DNA of 64,000 nt from Pyramidobacter sp. C12-8 (GCF_002007215.1 NZ_MUHX01000003.1:1-64000), one strand, 5' to 3'; shown: positions 1 through 8,760, counted from the first letter of the stretch. Notes: generated from the sequence alone by a model not told the origin. Translations and numbers: made by a program.

Positions 1-102
1 CTTTTTCACGCGGGCAACCGGCTAGAAATACTTCGGGCATGAGCTCGAATTTCCTACTTGACTTTTAATAGCTGGTCTCCTTCTGAATTTCTCGAATTCA
101 CG

Positions 103-128
103 CGCGGCAAAAAACGGGGATTGCCGCG
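103..128. repeat. Short inverted repeat left of the first gene
   Basis: An 8-base stem (CGCGGCAA/TTGCCGCG) surrounds a 10-base loop. There is no run of T after it in either direction, so it is not a convincing terminator. Apart from this and the parS site at 194-209, I see no gene in bases 1-269. Confidence 0.3.
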
Positions 129-193
129 GGAATCAAGAAAATTGTCCGAGCACATATCGAACGACATCAGCGTTCATATGTTCCAACAGAGAA

Positions 194-209
194 TGTTCCA
201 CGTGGAACA
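194..209. promoter_or_regulatory. parS: parS site 1 (ParB binding palindrome)
   Basis: A perfect 16-base palindrome TGTTCCACGTGGAACA, very close to the well-known Bacillus parS sequence (TGTTNCACGTGAAACA type). It lies between genes, downstream of the aminopeptidase gene. It is the leftmost of seven copies in the window, and parA-parB are about 9.5 kb away. Confidence 0.9.
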
Positions 210-269
210 TTCTGCCCGAAAATGAACGCAACGCTTTTTTCGCGTTGACATGCCTCTTTGCCTCGGGAC

Positions 270-1337
270 TTAACGGCGCGGCGCGCTCAGTCCCGGCACG
301 CGCCCGGCCAGCTCGGCCAGAGAAACGCGCCGGTGCCCCTGAAAGCCTGTCACCGTCTCGGCGGCCAGCATCGACGAGAGGATCGCCTCGTGTACCGACT
401 CGATCACGGCGCGGAAGAACAGGTTGGCGTGCGCGTCGCTGACCGAACGAAACGCCAGTTCCCCCGCCGCGTCGAAGGGAACCCGCTGCGCGGTGGAAAA
501 AGCCACGGCGATCTCGCCGCTGCCGTTGCCGATGATCGAGCCGGTGTGCGTGATGCCGGCGCTGGCGCGTTTACAGAGCCTCTTCAGCTGGCGCGCGGTC
601 ATGGGCGCGTCGGTGGCGATCAGCACGATGCAGGATCCCTGCTCGCGCAGCTGTTCCGTGGCGAGGATCTTTTTCGCTTCGGCCCCCGTCGGCTGACCGT
701 CCAGCGTAAAGTCCTCCATCTCGCCGAAGTTGCTCAGAACCAGCGCGCCCAGCGTATAGGTCCGTGCGCCGGCAGTCACCAGCCGCGAAGCCGAACCGAC
801 GCCGCCCTTGAACTGGTAGCAGCTCATGCCCCGTCCCGCGCCCACGGCGCCGAGAGCGAAATCGGGCGCGGCGGCCGCCAGCGCCTGACGCGCCAGCTCC
901 GGCGTCACCGCCTGGACGCGGATGTCGTTTAGAAAACCGTCGTTGCACTCGCACACCAGTGGATTGACCGTGCCCGCCGCGCCGCCGATCGACGGTTCGC
1001 TCTCGATCATCGCCTGGGACAACGCGCGCCAGACGTCGCCGACGCTGAGAGTATTCGTCAGCAAAATCGGCGTTTCCAGCGTGCCCAGCTCGTCGATCTG
1101 CACCAGCCCCGCCGTCTTGCCGAAGCCGTTGATCACGTGCGAGGCGGCGATCAGTTTGTTCCGGAACAAACTGCCCGGCGCGGGAATCACCGCCGTCACG
1201 CCCGTCTGCGTTTTCCCTTCCGCCAGCGTCGCGTGTCCCACGATCACGCCCGCCACGTCGGCGATCGTGTTGCGGGGGCCTTTGGGCAGGCGGCCGGCGC
1301 TCAGTCCGAAACGCTCGAGCCAGTCGTTGTTTTTCAC
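270..1337 (-). CDS. P1/DmpA family aminopeptidase (peptidase S58)
   Basis: A 355-residue protein with the features of the DmpA/BapA family (L-aminopeptidase/D-esterase, beta-peptidyl aminopeptidase). These are N-terminal-nucleophile hydrolases that cut themselves into two chains. Seen here are the N-terminal ITDV-like segment (IADVAGVIVGH, 25-35), the GAVGAGRGM stretch before KGGVGSASR (about 163-185), and the self-cleavage/nucleophile site GNGSGEIAVAFST (about 270-282), where Ser273 should become the new N-terminal nucleophile. Length is normal for the family. The start is a GTG preceded by AAAGGGA. The gene stands alone, and a parS site follows its 3' end. Probable role: intracellular release of N-terminal amino acids from peptides or amides, in keeping with amino acid fermentation. 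Exact substrate unknown. Confidence 0.9.
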   Translation of the reverse strand: MKNNDWLERFGLSAGRLPKGPRNTIADVAGVIVGHATLAEGKTQTGVTAVIPAPGSLFRNKLIAASHVINGFGKTAGLVQIDELGTLETPILLTNTLSVGDVWRALSQAMIESEPSIGGAAGTVNPLVCECNDGFLNDIRVQAVTPELARQALAAAAPDFALGAVGAGRGMSCYQFKGGVGSASRLVTAGARTYTLGALVLSNFGEMEDFTLDGQPTGAEAKKILATEQLREQGSCIVLIATDAPMTARQLKRLCKRASAGITHTGSIIGNGSGEIAVAFSTAQRVPFDAAGELAFRSVSDAHANLFFRAVIESVHEAILSSMLAAETVTGFQGHRRVSLAELAGRVPGLSAPRR

Positions 1338-1402
1338 GTTTCACACGTCCCTTTCACAGCGCAAGATGAAAGAATCCCGTTCATATTATAGCCGCCGGGC
1401 CA

Positions 1403-1460
1403 TAAAAATCGAGCCGCTCCGTCTCTTCCATCCGAAAAAAACGGCGCGGCTCGATTTTTA
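1403..1460 (-). terminator. Bidirectional-type terminator between aminopeptidase and oadB-like gene
   Basis: A perfect 15-base stem (arms 1403-1417 and 1446-1460) ends in A5/T5 runs on both sides. It should end transcription of the minus-strand carboxylyase beta subunit gene just before the aminopeptidase promoter. A TATAAT-like -10 for the aminopeptidase lies at 1385-1390 on the minus strand. Confidence 0.8.
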
Positions 1461-1475
1461 CGATCGGGGAAAAAA

Positions 1476-2603
1476 TCAGCTCAACAGCGCCAACAGCAGC
1501 CCGCCAGCGACGACGGAGCCGATCTGTCCGGCCACGTTGGCCGCGGAAGCCTGCATGAGCACGAACGTGCCGGGTTTTTCCCTGGCCGCCATCTGCTGGA
1601 TCGTGCGCGACGACATCGGGAAGGCGGAAATGCCCGCCGCGCCGATCATCGGGTTGATCTTTTCCTTCATGAACAGATTCAGCAACTTGGCGCTGAGCAC
1701 GCCGCCGGCCGTATCGAAGACGAAGGCCACCAGCCCCATGCCGAGGATCATCAGCGTGTCGGCGCGCAGGAAGCGGTCGCCCGTCATCGTGCAGGAGATG
1801 CCCAGCCCCAGCATGATCGTGACGATGTTGGCCAGCTCGTTCTGGGCGCTGTTGGAAAGGCGCGCGACTACGCCGCTCTCGCGCAGCAGGTTGCCGAACA
1901 TCAGAAAGCCGATCAGCGTTGACGACGAGGGCGCGAAGATGCCGACCACGATCGTGACGACGATCGGGAAGAGGATCCTGGCACGCTTGCTCACCGTGCG
2001 CCCGGCGCGGAGCGTCATGTTCATGCGCCGCTCCTCTTTGGTCGTCAGCGCGCGGACCACCGGCGGCTGGATGACCGGCACCATCGACATGTAGGAATAC
2101 GCCGCCACGGAGATCGGTCCCAGCAGCTGCGGCGCGAAGCGGCTGGAGACGAAGATCGAGGTGGGGCCGTCGGCGGCGCCGATGATGCCGATCGAAGCCG
2201 CTTCCCTGACGCTGAAGCCGAAAACGTAATAGGCCAGCCCCATGGTGAGGAAGATGCCCGCCTGCGCCGTCAGGCCGAAGAGCGCGTAGACGGGGCGTTC
2301 CATCACGGGCGAAAAGTCCATCATCGCGCCGATGCCGATGAAGATCAGCAGCGGGAACATCTCGTTGGCGATACCGGCGTCGAACAGCACGCTGATCGCC
2401 CCCGGCACCACCGTGCCGTCCATGGCCTGCGTCAGCGCCGCCGTCATGGGAATGTTCACCAGCACGGTGCCGAATCCCATCGGCAGCAGCAGCGAAGGCT
2501 CGTATTCCTTGGCCACCGCCAGCCAGACCAGCGTCAGGCCGATGCCGATCATCACCGCCTGCTGCCAGGTCAGGCTCAAAAAACCCTGAAACAACGCTTC
2601 CAA
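1476..2603 (-). CDS. Sodium-translocating carboxylyase beta subunit (OadB/GcdB/MmdB type)
   Basis: A hydrophobic protein of 375 residues, about the normal length for the membrane subunit of Na+-pumping oxaloacetate, methylmalonyl-CoA or glutaconyl-CoA decarboxylases. The family hallmark GAADGPTSIF is present; its Asp corresponds to the Na+/proton-linked Asp203 of Klebsiella OadB. A late conserved segment GISAFPMSSR is also present. The start is TTG at 2603, preceded by GAGGAG at the right distance; upstream codons in this frame overlap msrA and are not used. No alpha (carboxyltransferase), gamma or biotin-carrier gene is nearby, so its partners must be encoded elsewhere. The substrate cannot be told from this subunit alone. 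Confidence 0.88.
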   Translation of the reverse strand: MEALFQGFLSLTWQQAVMIGIGLTLVWLAVAKEYEPSLLLPMGFGTVLVNIPMTAALTQAMDGTVVPGAISVLFDAGIANEMFPLLIFIGIGAMMDFSPVMERPVYALFGLTAQAGIFLTMGLAYYVFGFSVREAASIGIIGAADGPTSIFVSSRFAPQLLGPISVAAYSYMSMVPVIQPPVVRALTTKEERRMNMTLRAGRTVSKRARILFPIVVTIVVGIFAPSSSTLIGFLMFGNLLRESGVVARLSNSAQNELANIVTIMLGLGISCTMTGDRFLRADTLMILGMGLVAFVFDTAGGVLSAKLLNLFMKEKINPMIGAAGISAFPMSSRTIQQMAAREKPGTFVLMQASAANVAGQIGSVVAGGLLLALLS

Positions 2604-2650
2604 AACGATTCTCCTCTCAAAATTCCAGCGATGCCGCGGCAGAGCGCGGC

Positions 2651-3160
2651 TCAGTCTTCCTCGGGCGGCAGCGGCTCGTCGAGCAAGGCGAGGTTGACGT
2701 GGCAGTAGCCGCACGGCTTCTTTTTCAGATAATCCTGATGGTATTCCTCGGCCGCATAAAAGTTGACCAGAGGCTCCACCGTCGTGACGACGGGCTCGTC
2801 CCAGTTCTTCTGTTCTTTGGCGAGAAGCTCCTCGGCCAGACGGCGCTCCTCGTCGTCGTTGTAGTAGATGGACGTACGGTACTGCGCGCCGATATCCGGC
2901 CCCTGCCGATTCAGCGTCGTCGGGTCGATGATGCGCAGATAGTGGCGCAGCAGCGTGCGCAGGCTGATGATCTGCGGGTCGTATTCGACCTTGCAGGCCT
3001 CGGCGTACCCTGTGCCGCCGGCTTTGACCTGTTCGTACGTCGGGTGCGGCATGCGCCCGTTGGCGAATCCCACTTCCGTATCCAATACGCCGGGCAATTC
3101 CCTCATGTAGGCCTCGAGGCCCCAAAAACAGCCTCCGGCCAAAACGATCCTCCTCGACAT
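2651..3160 (-). CDS. msrA: Peptide-methionine (S)-S-oxide reductase
   Basis: A 169-residue protein with the MsrA signature GGCFWGLE near the N-terminus (catalytic Cys11), the GYAEACKVEYDP segment, the IGAQYRTSIYY segment and the late EEYHQDYL motif. It repairs oxidised methionine residues in proteins, using thioredoxin-type reductant. A strong AAGGAGG lies before the ATG. It sits 47 bases upstream of the carboxylyase beta gene on the same strand and may be cotranscribed with it. No MsrB domain is fused. Two further Cys near the C-terminus (PCGYCHV) are likely resolving/recycling cysteines. Confidence 0.95.
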   Translation of the reverse strand: MSRRIVLAGGCFWGLEAYMRELPGVLDTEVGFANGRMPHPTYEQVKAGGTGYAEACKVEYDPQIISLRTLLRHYLRIIDPTTLNRQGPDIGAQYRTSIYYNDDEERRLAEELLAKEQKNWDEPVVTTVEPLVNFYAAEEYHQDYLKKKPCGYCHVNLALLDEPLPPEED

Positions 3161-3591
3161 CGGTCTTCCTCCTTATTATTCCCGCGGCTCGGCGGGAACG
3201 GGCATACGCTCGGGGATCGCCGCCACCTCCAGCCCCAGATGGCACGTTCCCCGTTCCACATCGACTCGATCACGGGGCGCCGCGGGCTTGCGTCAAAACA
3301 GCGGGCGACGGCTCCGGCTGTTTCATATCGAAATTATATTCTGCGCCGTAGCGAAAAGCAAACGCAACGCGGCTTTGCGTCCCAGGGACAAAGCGGCGTC
3401 GCCCGGCGCGTGGATCCGAAGCCTTGATACATTGTTTGACGAATAGACAGTGTTCCCCGGCGGGCGGACACGACGACAAACGCCTTCGCGGCGGCGAAAT
3501 ACGGCGATCCGAATTTCCAGACAGGATACTATAAAATACGGGCCGTCAAGCGCCGGAAACGACGCCTGACGGCTCTTTCGCTTTCTTTCGC
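3161..3591. other. 431-base gap without a convincing gene
   Basis: Short open frames exist on both strands, but none has a good ribosome binding site or recognisable protein. The part nearest msrA must hold its minus-strand promoter and leader. I see no strong hairpin with a T-run. Confidence 0.4.
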
Positions 3592-4143
3592 TTAATCGTT
3601 TTTCTCCGATCCCCGCTGCTTCCAGACGCGGAAAACCACGGCAACCAGCGAGAGCGCGGTCAGACCGGCCAGTATCGGCCCGAGAGAAGCGTCTTTCTCC
3701 GGGGACTGCTCCGAGTTCAGCATGGCGGCAATATAAAAGAGGCTGTATCCAAAAGACAGCCATTTGACCAAGGAGCCGCGCTTTTTGCCATAGAAAAACG
3801 CCAGGTTGCTGACGAACGGCAACACAAAGCCCACAAGACAGAGAAAAAACGTTCCCGCCATGGAGGCTACCGTACTGCCCACCTTTTTCACCTCGGCGAC
3901 CGCCGCCCTGGAACGGTCGGCGATATAACCGCAGGACGAGCACTCGCCTTTGAACATGCGCGCGCCGCAGCGGGGGCACCTCTGCCCTTCGTCGTCGGCC
4001 CGCACGCCGCACTGCGGACAGGCCGCGCCGTCGTACTCGGCGCCGCAGTTTTTGCAGATGTGATCCGCCGCGCGCCCGCCGCAATAGGGACATTCGTGCA
4101 GGGCTCCGTCGAATTCGGAGCCGCAGTATGCACACTTCTTCAT
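3592..4143 (-). CDS. Zinc-ribbon membrane protein of unknown function
   Basis: A 183-residue protein. The first about 75 residues carry eight CxxC pairs (for example CAYCG, CPYCG, CKNCG, CPQCG, CPRCG, CSSCG), which suggests up to four stacked zinc ribbons. After a linker come two or three hydrophobic segments (about 93-115, 125-142, 153-170) and a basic tail, so the ribbons probably face the cytoplasm from a membrane anchor. GGAGG lies before the ATG. Zinc-ribbon membrane proteins of this layout are common in bacteria, but their role is not established. Nothing nearby points to a pathway. Confidence 0.75.
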   Translation of the reverse strand: MKKCAYCGSEFDGALHECPYCGGRAADHICKNCGAEYDGAACPQCGVRADDEGQRCPRCGARMFKGECSSCGYIADRSRAAVAEVKKVGSTVASMAGTFFLCLVGFVLPFVSNLAFFYGKKRGSLVKWLSFGYSLFYIAAMLNSEQSPEKDASLGPILAGLTALSLVAVVFRVWKQRGSEKND

Positions 4144-4371
4144 TGGTGATTCCTCCGTTCGTCGGGATAAAAACCCGAAATCACGTTTTTATTTTCGAAT
4201 AATATCACAGCGGCCGCCAAAAAAGAAGCGCGCGAAACTTTTTCCATCGCACAGCCGCGGACGAAGCGGCTGCGACGGACTGAAAAAACGCGAACTCTCG
4301 CGGCAAATTCTGCGAGAGAAGAAATTGATTAAACCTGACTATAAATTTTCCCCGCTCCGTCTGCGCCGACG

Positions 4372-4412
4372 CAGGAGATCCCGCGAACGCTTTTCGTCCG
4401 CGGGATCTCCTG
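4372..4412. terminator. Inverted repeat after the 146-residue gene, possible terminator
   Basis: Perfect 14-base arms (4372-4385 and 4399-4412) sit seven bases beyond the stop of the minus-strand gene. The T-run on the minus side is poor, so this may be a weak or factor-assisted terminator. Confidence 0.5.
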
Positions 4413-4418
4413 TGCTCG

Positions 4419-4859
4419 TTATTCCGTTTTCTTCCAGGTGGCGTCGGTGAACACCGTGCCGAAACGCACGTTGACGCCGAATTCCGGCGCCGTCATCAGG
4501 CCGTCGCCGTTGCGTTCCGCCAGTCCGGCGGCGGCCGCCGCGGTCTGGTCGGGGAACTCGGTGACCGGCGTTTCGCCGTCCATATACGCCTTGGGCATGA
4601 CCTCGCCGGCAAAGCCGTAGCGGCGCAGACACGCTTTGACGTGTTCGGCCAGCAGCTCCACCTTGTCTCCCGCTTCGAAGTAGGCGCGCGCGTAAGCCCA
4701 GACGCTGCCGTCGGCCGGTTCGAGGCGCACAGCGTAGGACACGGCCTGCGTCAGCGCCGGATAAGGCAGCTTTTCGTTTCCCGCCAACGAAGCATATCCG
4801 ACCAGTACCGCGCCGGCGTTCATCAAGTTGCGGCGCAGTTCTTCCCTTAACACTCCCAT
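4419..4859 (-). CDS. Hypothetical protein resembling the N-terminal part of QueG-like proteins
   Basis: A 146-residue soluble protein. The segment VGYASLAG near residue 20, followed by PYPALTQAVSYAVRL, recalls the N-terminal domain of epoxyqueuosine-reductase-like and corrinoid/Fe-S oxidoreductases (a GF-DL-...-A-SI-R pattern). However, the ferredoxin-type cysteines of that family are absent, since the protein ends first. It may be an independent small relative or a domain left from a longer gene. The start is supported by GAGGAGG. It is transcribed away from the N-acyl-amino-acid deacylase gene. Function unknown. Confidence 0.6.
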   Translation of the reverse strand: MGVLREELRRNLMNAGAVLVGYASLAGNEKLPYPALTQAVSYAVRLEPADGSVWAYARAYFEAGDKVELLAEHVKACLRRYGFAGEVMPKAYMDGETPVTEFPDQTAAAAAGLAERNGDGLMTAPEFGVNVRFGTVFTDATWKKTE

Positions 4860-5076
4860 CGGAAAATCCTCCTCGATCAGCGCTCTGTAAGACGCCGTTT
4901 TTTCTTATTATATACCAGTCCCCGATCTCCCATCTGATTCTACGAATGTCAAAAAGCGCCATCACTTGTCCATATGACATGAAAAGCAAATTTCATGGGC
5001 TTCCAGCATCCTTTTCATAAATATCCGTTCCATACTAAAAATTAGAGTATACATGGCATTATTCATTTATTAATGT

Positions 5077-5082
5077 TATAAT
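5077..5082 (+). promoter_or_regulatory. Candidate -10 element for the deacylase operon
   Basis: TATAAT lies in an AT-rich gap about 150 bases before the deacylase start. The -35 (TGGCAT, 17 bases upstream) is poor. The transcript would have a long leader containing a 32-codon open frame. Confidence 0.4.
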
Positions 5083-5120
5083 TTTTCACGAATAAGATAT
5101 CATCGGAAGCTCTCCGAAAG

Positions 5121-5219
5121 ATGGAGACCTCCCTCGTGAAGGCAAAGAAGAAGGCGGTCCGTAAATTCTATTGTCTTTATGGGCGATTGAGCGTTATTCA
5201 AAAAATGGAGAACTTTTAA
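5121..5219 (+). CDS. Possible 32-residue leader peptide
   Basis: An ATG-started frame of 32 codons in the leader of the deacylase gene. The product is strongly basic at its start (KAKKKAVRK) and its stop codon sits directly on the GGGGG ribosome binding site of the next gene, an arrangement typical of translational coupling or attenuation. Its own ribosome binding site (GAAAG immediately upstream) is weak, and no family is recognised. It could be a chance frame. Confidence 0.3.
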   Translation: METSLVKAKKKAVRKFYCLYGRLSVIQKMENF

Positions 5220-5232
5220 GGGGGAAAATGCG

Positions 5233-6822
5233 TTGCTAGATCTTTTGATTCGAAACGGTACCGTCATTGACGGAACACGAACGACGCGGCGGAAATCAGA
5301 CGTTGGCGTCCGCCATGGAAAGATCGTCGCGGTCGCCCCGCAGATCGAAGAAGAAGCAAAGGAGACGATCGACGCCTCTGGAAAAATCGTCGCTCCTGGA
5401 TTCATCGATATCCATTCCCACTCCGACATGAGTCCCTTTTTCACCAATCAGAAAATGCAGAGTAAACTCTATCAAGGCATCACGCTCGAGATTGTCGGAA
5501 ACTGCGGCATCTCGTGTCTGCCGACCGACGACGCTTCACGCGAGGCGATCACTCGCCTCATCTCTTCAGGTCTCGAACTGCCGATGGATGGCAGGACCGT
5601 CGAGGACGATTCTCTGTCGGATTATGCCGAACACCTGAAACGTTGCCCAGCCGCGACAAATATCGGCGTCCTTGTCGGTCACGGCACACTTCGCGGCATG
5701 GTCATGGGATTTGGCATGCGAAAACCGACTTTCGAGGAACAGAAACATATGGAGCGCGTGCTTGAGCGGGAACTTAGCGAAGGCGCATTTGGCATGTCGC
5801 TCGGCCTGATTTATCCGCCCAGTTCGTACGGCGCGATTGACGAGTTCGTCGCGTTGGGCAAAGTGCTTAAAAGGCACGATGCGATCCTTACTGTTCATAT
5901 GCGCAGCGAGAGCACGAAAATCTTTGAAGCGGTCGATGAAATGCTCGAAGTGGCGCGCCATTCCGGCGTCCACGTCGAGATTTCCCATCTCAAGTTGATC
6001 GGCAAACCGCAATGGGGCCGTTCCAAAGAGCTCCTTGCAAAAATCAGAGCGGCCCGCGAAGAAGGATTGAATATCACGTGCGACCAGTATCCATATACCG
6101 CAACGTCGACAGGCATGTCGGCCTTGGTTCCTGCCTGGGCCCATGATGGCGGTTCGGATGAAATGTGCAAACGCCTTGCGTCTCCGACGGAAGAATTGCT
6201 CTCTGAAACGGAATCGGAAATCGAACGCCGCGGCGGCGCCCATGCGGTTCTGGTCGTTTCCACGCACGGCAGACTCCCGCAGTATGAAGGGAAACGCCTT
6301 GACGAGATCGCCGCGGACATGGAGCTGCCTCCGGCTCAGGCCGTCGTTCGCCTGCTGCGTGCGAGCGATGGGGGCGTTCCGTGCTGTTATTTCAGCCTTT
6401 CGGAAGACGATATGCTGCACATTATGCGCGAGCAGTTCGTCTGTATCGGATCGGACGGTTACGCGATGACCTATGACCGCCATTTTCTTGGGACGAACCC
6501 GCACCCGCGCAGTTTCGGCACCTTTCCCCGTTATTTCCAGACGATCAGGGAACATCGGCTGATGAGCCTCGAAGACGCTGTTTACAAGGCTACAATGCTT
6601 CCGGCGCAAATCCTCGGCCTGAAGGACCGCGGCGTGATTGCCGTCGATAAGATCGCGGATATAACCGTTTTCGATGCGGCCGAAATTAGCGACCGCGCCA
6701 CGTACACCGATTCCCCGCAGAAACCGGCAGGCATTTGCGCGGTTGTGATCGACGGCCGTGTCGCGTTCAAAAATGGCGAACAGACTGGCGATAACATCGG
6801 ACACCTTGTTGTCCATAAATAA
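5233..6822 (+). CDS. N-acyl-D-amino-acid deacylase (D-aminoacylase family)
   Basis: A 529-residue amidohydrolase-superfamily enzyme. Metal-site residues typical of D-aminoacylase are visible: HSHSD (61-65), the Cys in VGNCGIS (91), His222 in TVHM, His252 in SHLK and Asp408 in GSDGY. N- and C-terminal parts form the small beta domain (LIRNGTVIDG at 5-14). It should remove the acyl group from N-acyl-D-amino acids (or act on a related D-dipeptide or imide) in the cytoplasm. The start is TTG, chosen because AAGGGGG precedes it; the nearby ATG at 5228 runs into a stop. The permease gene starts 23 bases after the stop, so the pair probably imports and breaks down an acylated amino acid. Confidence 0.9.
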   Translation: MLDLLIRNGTVIDGTRTTRRKSDVGVRHGKIVAVAPQIEEEAKETIDASGKIVAPGFIDIHSHSDMSPFFTNQKMQSKLYQGITLEIVGNCGISCLPTDDASREAITRLISSGLELPMDGRTVEDDSLSDYAEHLKRCPAATNIGVLVGHGTLRGMVMGFGMRKPTFEEQKHMERVLERELSEGAFGMSLGLIYPPSSYGAIDEFVALGKVLKRHDAILTVHMRSESTKIFEAVDEMLEVARHSGVHVEISHLKLIGKPQWGRSKELLAKIRAAREEGLNITCDQYPYTATSTGMSALVPAWAHDGGSDEMCKRLASPTEELLSETESEIERRGGAHAVLVVSTHGRLPQYEGKRLDEIAADMELPPAQAVVRLLRASDGGVPCCYFSLSEDDMLHIMREQFVCIGSDGYAMTYDRHFLGTNPHPRSFGTFPRYFQTIREHRLMSLEDAVYKATMLPAQILGLKDRGVIAVDKIADITVFDAAEISDRATYTDSPQKPAGICAVVIDGRVAFKNGEQTGDNIGHLVVHK

Positions 6823-6845
6823 CGACCATGGGGAGAGGGATTTCC

Positions 6846-8180
6846 ATGTTGGGGCCTTATGCGTTGATTCCTGAAGAATCGTTATGGGCATTGATTCCGC
6901 TTGCAGTATACATTCTTGTTTCGTTCCGTCCGAAAGTTCACGCGCTGACGATCGCGATGATCGCCTGTCTGTTTGGTTATATTCTGACGGGACAAACCCC
7001 CGCCATGACGGGAGCTCTCGTTGTGAAATCGCTGGGATCGACGCTCGGTCTGATCGGCTTCATCATCATGTGCGGCGCCGGGCTCGGCAGTGTCATGAGC
7101 GAGGCGCGTGTAAGCCATACGATCGTGTATTGGATCGTCAAATATATCGGCGTGACGACTGAAAAACGTGCCATTCTCTGTGTGATCGTCACAACAACGC
7201 TTGTCTGCGGTCTGCTGGGAACCTTGGCGGGCGGTTGTGCTATCGTCGCCCCCATCCTCATTCCTATTGTAGCGGCGGCAGGATTGAAACCTGCCACGGT
7301 GGCCTGTCTTTTCCAATCATCCGGCGAAACGGGTCTGATCTGGGGACCATTCACGGGACCGACTGTCGCTCTCCTTGCGATTACGCATCTGAGCTACGGT
7401 CGTATGATGCTGTGGGCCGCGCTTCCTTATGGTCTCATTTGGCTCACGGTCATCTACTTCTGCGGTCTGCGAATTCAACACGACCCAAGTTACGACGAAA
7501 GATACGAGCTCGACACCGCCGAACAGACGACGCTCGGCATCACCGCTCAGGAAAAGCGCGTGACACTGGCGTTCCTAATTGGCTTTGTCGGACTTCTGAC
7601 GTTTTCGATGATCACCCATCAAAAAACGGCGTTCACGGTGTTCGTCATGCTGGCTCTGGCTCTCGTGATCTGCCTTTTCAAGTCCCTCGATATGTCAGTC
7701 ATGTTCCGGGCGTTTGCCAAAGGCATGGGCTCCATGGCCGGCACATTTCTTCTCTTTATCTTGTTGAACATGATGCTCGAATACATCAATTATGGTCATG
7801 GCTTTGAAGCTCTTGGCAAAATCCTTGTTTCGTTTGCAGGCGAGGGAAGCCGCATGATGGTTGTCATTATGGGCACATTGGTCGGCTCTTTCGGCGTCAA
7901 TGGCGGCGCCGTCGCGCAGCTGCAAGTTACGCACGATTTGTTCGCCAGCGCCGTGAAAACAGCCTCCGTCCCCATGGAGTTCTGGGCTCTGGCGTTGATT
8001 TGCGGTTCCCGCGTCACAACGTCGATCTATCCCGGATCGAACATGATCGCTCCAATGGGACTGGCGCGCAGCGAAAGTCTGAAAGCCATGCTGTTCGGCG
8101 GCTGGTCAGTATCTATGACGTCAATCGCGTTCATCATCGTGTGGTCATGGTTTGCGATGCCGATTTTCTTCCCGATATAA
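6846..8180 (+). CDS. Ion-transporter-superfamily permease (NhaC/DcuC-like), probable N-acyl amino acid carrier
   Basis: About 444 residues with some 11-12 hydrophobic segments and a Gly/Pro-rich re-entrant motif (GLIWGPFTGPT) near residue 165. This is typical of IT-superfamily anion or Na+-coupled carriers (NhaC, DcuC, CitM, GntP relatives). The start ATG at 6846 is chosen because GGAGAGGG precedes it; an earlier GTG-type start would bury that site. It is cotranscribed with the D-aminoacylase-like gene, so its substrate is likely an N-acylated amino acid or a related carboxylate. I cannot assign the exact family from sequence reading alone. Confidence 0.75.
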   Translation: MLGPYALIPEESLWALIPLAVYILVSFRPKVHALTIAMIACLFGYILTGQTPAMTGALVVKSLGSTLGLIGFIIMCGAGLGSVMSEARVSHTIVYWIVKYIGVTTEKRAILCVIVTTTLVCGLLGTLAGGCAIVAPILIPIVAAAGLKPATVACLFQSSGETGLIWGPFTGPTVALLAITHLSYGRMMLWAALPYGLIWLTVIYFCGLRIQHDPSYDERYELDTAEQTTLGITAQEKRVTLAFLIGFVGLLTFSMITHQKTAFTVFVMLALALVICLFKSLDMSVMFRAFAKGMGSMAGTFLLFILLNMMLEYINYGHGFEALGKILVSFAGEGSRMMVVIMGTLVGSFGVNGGAVAQLQVTHDLFASAVKTASVPMEFWALALICGSRVTTSIYPGSNMIAPMGLARSESLKAMLFGGWSVSMTSIAFIIVWSWFAMPIFFPI

Positions 8181-8327
8181 CCAGACAACTGAACGATACG
8201 AGAGCTCCGAAGGAGATCTCCAAATCGAGAACATCCTGAGCGACTAAATTCCCTTGGGACGCTCCTGCTATTCAACGTTTTAGTCAACAAACAGCATGAG
8301 TACGAAGAGATTCATCAAAAAAAGAAC

Positions 8328-8366
8328 AAAGAAGCCGCCTCAATTGACTTTTGAGACGGCTTCTTT
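8328..8366. terminator. Bidirectional terminator between permease and the ggt remnant
   Basis: 16-base arms (8328-8343 and 8351-8366) with one mismatch, flanked by A-rich and T-rich runs. It can serve the plus-strand permease and the minus-strand ggt remnant. Bases 8344-8360 are repeated exactly at 41407-41423. Confidence 0.75.
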
Positions 8367-8409
8367 ATTTATAACAGCGCGGATTTTCAAAAGCTCCTTA
8401 CCGGATCAA

Positions 8410-8760
8410 TCAAAACTCGTGACGCGAATCATGGCTCCCCGTCATTTCTCCGCTCTCGGGATCGATCAGGATGGCGTTGACGTCGCCCATGTAGGATTTG
8501 AGCGGCAGCGAGTAGCCCATGGAGAGCAGACTGTCGACGGTTCCGCCGCTGAGGCCGTTCATCGGTTCCACGCGCAGCTCGTCGGGCAGCCACTGCATAT
8601 GCACCCGGGGAGCGCTGACCGCCTTGTTGATGGGCATTTTATGGTCGATCACATTGGAGATCACCTGCAGGACGGTGGTGATGATGCGGGTGCCTCCGGG
8701 GGCTGCCGCAAGCGAAGATCCGTCCATCCCAAAAACAAAAAAGCGATTCCCTCCGACGCT
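8410..8760 (-). pseudogene. 3' remnant of a gamma-glutamyltransferase gene
   Basis: About 105-117 residues match the end of gamma-glutamyltranspeptidase. APGGTRIITTVLQV is the conserved SPGGS-RI-TTVLQ block, and the ending contains PRVHMQW, ELRVEP and GDVNAILIDPESG. The catalytic Thr region and the whole large subunit (about three quarters of the enzyme) are missing. The frame runs into a stop at 8761-8763. What lies upstream is not ggt sequence but the parS-containing gap. There is no good ribosome binding site before the first ATG (8727). A dead 3' fragment is the simplest reading. Confidence 0.8.

Noticed and set aside
1476-3245. 589-residue extension of the OadB-like protein over msrA
   Set aside because: The extension is an Arg-rich shadow of msrA. 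TTG at 2603 with GAGGAG gives a normal-length protein.
4372-4412. Riboswitch-like structure near 4.4 kb
   Set aside because: It is a single perfect hairpin at the 3' end of a gene, with no upstream conserved structure.
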